Part shown: one piece after another, positions 61,707-64,000 of the stretch
Position numbering within the stretch: the stretch's first letter is position 1
How the letters are laid out: every line of letters begins with the position of its first letter
Assembly (NCBI GenBank): GCA_002794775.1
Contig: NBAY01000063.1
Location: 124,001-188,000, forward strand
DNA: 64,000 bases
Direction: 5' to 3'
Source: Porodaedalea pini
Lineage: Eukaryota; Basidiomycota; Agaricomycetes; Hymenochaetales; Hymenochaetaceae
Translations under genes and position numbers: made by a program
The notes under the pieces: model-generated
Seen by the model: the letters and a program-made list of their open reading frames with translations, nothing else
What the model was told of the DNA's origin: nothing
Database searches by the model: none

Positions 61707-63968
61707 TCATTGGCGAGGGATGTCGAGTTTTCGAGGGGCGCCAGGGTGTTTTCGATAGAATTCAGCGATCGCCTCCTTTGCATTCTCGCCAAAGTCCATC
61801 TTGGGCTGCCAAGTTGGTTCATTGTAGCCAACCCACTTGACGAGATATTGTAACTTCCCTCGGTGCAGCCGCGAGTCTAGAACTTCCTCGATCTTGTACT
61901 CCTCCTCATTGTCGACGATGTCAGGCGGCGGCGGTGCTGGTTGTTTCTGGCTCTCGAAGGATGGTTCGACGGTGGGCTTTAGCAGGGCCTCATTGAAGAC
62001 CAGGTGGACCTTCTTCCATCGCTTGGGGAACCTGAGTTTGTATGCGCTAGCTCCCACCTTGTTGACGATCTCAAAGGGACCATACCACTTGTCAGCGAGT
62101 TTCTTTGTTGGCGAATCTGTGCTGATGTTTTGCCTGTCGAGGAAAACCTTGTCTCCAGCCTTGTACTCCACCAAAGTCCCTGCTGTCCAGTCATGGTAGC
62201 ACTTCATGTCGTCTGCCGCCTTGACCAAGTTGTCCTTCACAACACGATGAGTCTCCTTGATGTGCTTCGTGAATTCTTCTGCTGACATGTTGGCAGATGA
62301 GGTTCATGTTGTGTCAAAGCTCAAGGGATGACGTCCTGTGTTCGCATAGAAGGGGGACATTTTCGTCGTCGAGTGTTTGCGGTTGTTGTATGCGAACTCT
62401 GTGAGGGGGAGCCAGTCCTTCCAGTCCGATTGACGATGGTTAACAAAGAGTTGAAGGTACTGTTTGAGCTCCTGGTTGACACGTTCCATTTGACCATCAG
62501 TCTGTGGGTGATACGCCATCAATGGGTTGCCTTCGATGTGTAGGAGTTTGTACAGTTCCTTCATCATCGACACGTCAAACTGCATGCCTCGGTCATGGAT
62601 GATCTTTTTTGGCAAGCCATGGAGGCAGAAGACGTGGTCGCGGTACAGCTGAGCCATGCCTTCTGCCGACAACTTTGTCGTCGTCGGGATCACGTGCATC
62701 TGTTTTGAGAACCTATCAATGAAGATGCAGATCATGTTGTGCCCCTTGGAGTCCGGGAGCTCTCCAATGAGATCGACTGTGACGATTTCCCAGGGGCCTT
62801 CAGGGACTGCATTTGGGTGGAGCGGCTTTGACTTCGACACCCTCAGAGCCTTTGTTCGCTGACAGCGATCACACCCTCGGACATACGCTCGGACATCGGA
62901 GAACATTGACGTCCACCAGAAGTCTCGACAGACGAGCTCCACCATCTTCGACACTCCTGGGTGTCCAGCCAGTACCGAGTCATGACATTCTCGCAATACG
63001 GCCTCCTTCATTGACGACAGCACATATACCTTGCCTCTCATCCACCATAACCCATCGACCTCTGTTATCCCTGTCGGCCTCTCCGACTTGTGTTGTGCCC
63101 TCTGCACTTCACCCACTCTGTCCAACACCTCATCACACGACGTCCTCACCACTCCACGATTCAGCCACTTCTCCTTGATGAACACGACGCCGTCGTTGTC
63201 ATCCTTGCCCTCATCATAGCCTGCCTTACGTGACAGTAAATCTGCCTTGCCCATCATCTTCCCTGACTTGTGTTCGAGGTGGAAGTCGAATTCTTCGAGT
63301 TCTGTCTGCCAGCGAGCTTGTCGATAGCTCAGCTTTTGTGCCGACCTGAAGTAGGTGAGGTTGGCGTGATCGGACCAGATCTCAATAGGGTGACGGGCGC
63401 CAAGGAGGTATTGCCTCCACTCCTTGAGTGCCGAAACAATCACGAGCATCTCCTTGTCGTAGATCTCGTAGTTTCGTTCTGCCAGCAGGAGCACTTCTGA
63501 CCTGTAGGCGACTACCCTCCACTTGCCTTCCTGCTTCTGTAACAACACTCCTCCAAGAGTGAAGTTTGATGAGTCCACTTCGATGTGGAAAGGGCCCTCA
63601 TCATTCATGATGGCCAGGACTGGAGGTGAGCAGAGACGTTGTCTCAACTCCTCAAATGCCTCCTGCTGTTCGGTCTCCCATACCCAGTCCTTCTTGCCTG
63701 TCAGTGACATCAGTGGATGGACTACCTTGCTATAGTCCTTGATGAATCGTCGCAGCCAGTTGCCCATGCCGAGGAACTGTTGCAGCTGTTTGAGGTTTTG
63801 TGGGACTGGCCAGTCTGCGATCGCCTCTGTCTTCGCTGGGTCAGCCCTGATTTCGCCATTGCCGATGATGTGTCTGAGGTATTTTACGGTCTTGGCATCG
63901 AACTCGCATTTCTCCGGCTTCAGGTATAGGCCGTTTTCTCGCAAGATCTGAAGGATGCACCTCGACAT
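61707..63968 (-). pseudogene. Gypsy D pol (RT end, RNase H, integrase, chromodomain), one TGA
   Basis: The frame is open from the right edge region to 61707 except for a single TGA at 62304-62306 (SFDTT*TSSAN). The same codon is TGA in element B (54849), so it may be inherited. RT end: LKPEKCEFDAKTVKYL. RNase H: the [19 protein letters not shown] block and [10 protein letters not shown]. Integrase: CDRCQRTKALR, VDLIGELPDSKGHN, HDRGMQFDVSMMKEL. Chromodomain: EEYKIEEVLDSRLHRGKLQY with VGYNEPTWQPKMDF. The true stop is TGA or another codon at 61707-61709. The N-terminal pol lies outside the window. Confidence 0.9.
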
Positions 63969-64000
63969 CTCAATATGTTCCTCGAGAGTTTGCGAAAGGA

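Larger units (their letters stand above)
60263..64000 (-). mobile_element. Gypsy D, minus-strand, inserted in C; continues past the window
   Basis: The 3' LTR is 60263-60687 (425 bp). The purine tract (plus-strand CCCCCCC at ~60691-60697) is followed, after a 934-bp inserted solo LTR, by the rest of the 3' untranslated part (from 61647) and pol. The 5' half lies beyond 64000. GTTTC (60258-60262) is the expected TSD. D is the least mutated of the three nested Gypsy elements. Confidence 0.85.

Noticed and set aside
1..64000. tRNA genes, rRNA, CRISPR arrays, prokaryotic operons
   Set aside because: No cloverleaf with A/B boxes, rRNA segments or regularly spaced short repeats were recognised; gene structure is eukaryotic.

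Overview
The window looks like a repeat-rich accessory region of a filamentous basidiomycete, probably an Agaricomycete. The reasons are short 46-83 bp GT-AG introns in every credible host gene, a Gcn4-type bZIP, a Kha1-type K+/H+ antiporter, chromodomain Ty3/Gypsy elements and a LINE whose RT is followed by RNase H. No tRNA, rRNA or CRISPR array was seen. All calls are by eye from the sequence; no database was searched.

Layout. 1-1130: end of a Ty1/Copia element with its LTR, abutting a 5'-truncated SPRY-domain gene. 1395-7666: complete LINE (minus strand) with an 11-bp target-site duplication (TSD). 7788-10973 and 12210-15391: two intact tandem antiporter genes with a decayed second SPRY copy between them, so the duplicated unit was SPRY plus antiporter. 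16563-18285: spliced host gene of unknown function (minus). 18630-24902: second complete LINE (plus), again with an 11-bp TSD. 25048-28850: relics of an HSP70, of the flank downstream of the bZIP gene, and of a third antiporter copy. 29276-31027: intact Gcn4-like bZIP gene (minus). 31660-38560: degenerate repeats, a three-exon 4-TM protein gene and repeated membrane-protein exons. 38575-52330: an old, decayed duplicate of 29-38 kb containing an inverted bZIP pseudogene, an 850-bp foldback element and a complete Gypsy element (43811-50821). 52370-64000: a second foldback, then a nested stack in which a DDE transposase gene is cut by Gypsy B, B by C, C by D, and the 3' non-coding end of D by a 934-bp solo LTR. 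D runs off the right edge.

Main themes. (1) Both LINEs inserted at a CACGTG hexamer just upstream of a host gene, head to head with it. (2) The Gypsy reading frames are almost unshifted but carry in-frame TGA codons where relatives or the motif expect CGA, and the bZIP pseudogene shows the same CpG to TpG/CpA change. This suggests a methylation- or RIP-like CpG mutation process that has acted on old repeats but not yet visibly on the LINEs or the antiporters. (3) Counts of these TGA codons fall from the outermost to the innermost nested element, agreeing with insertion order.
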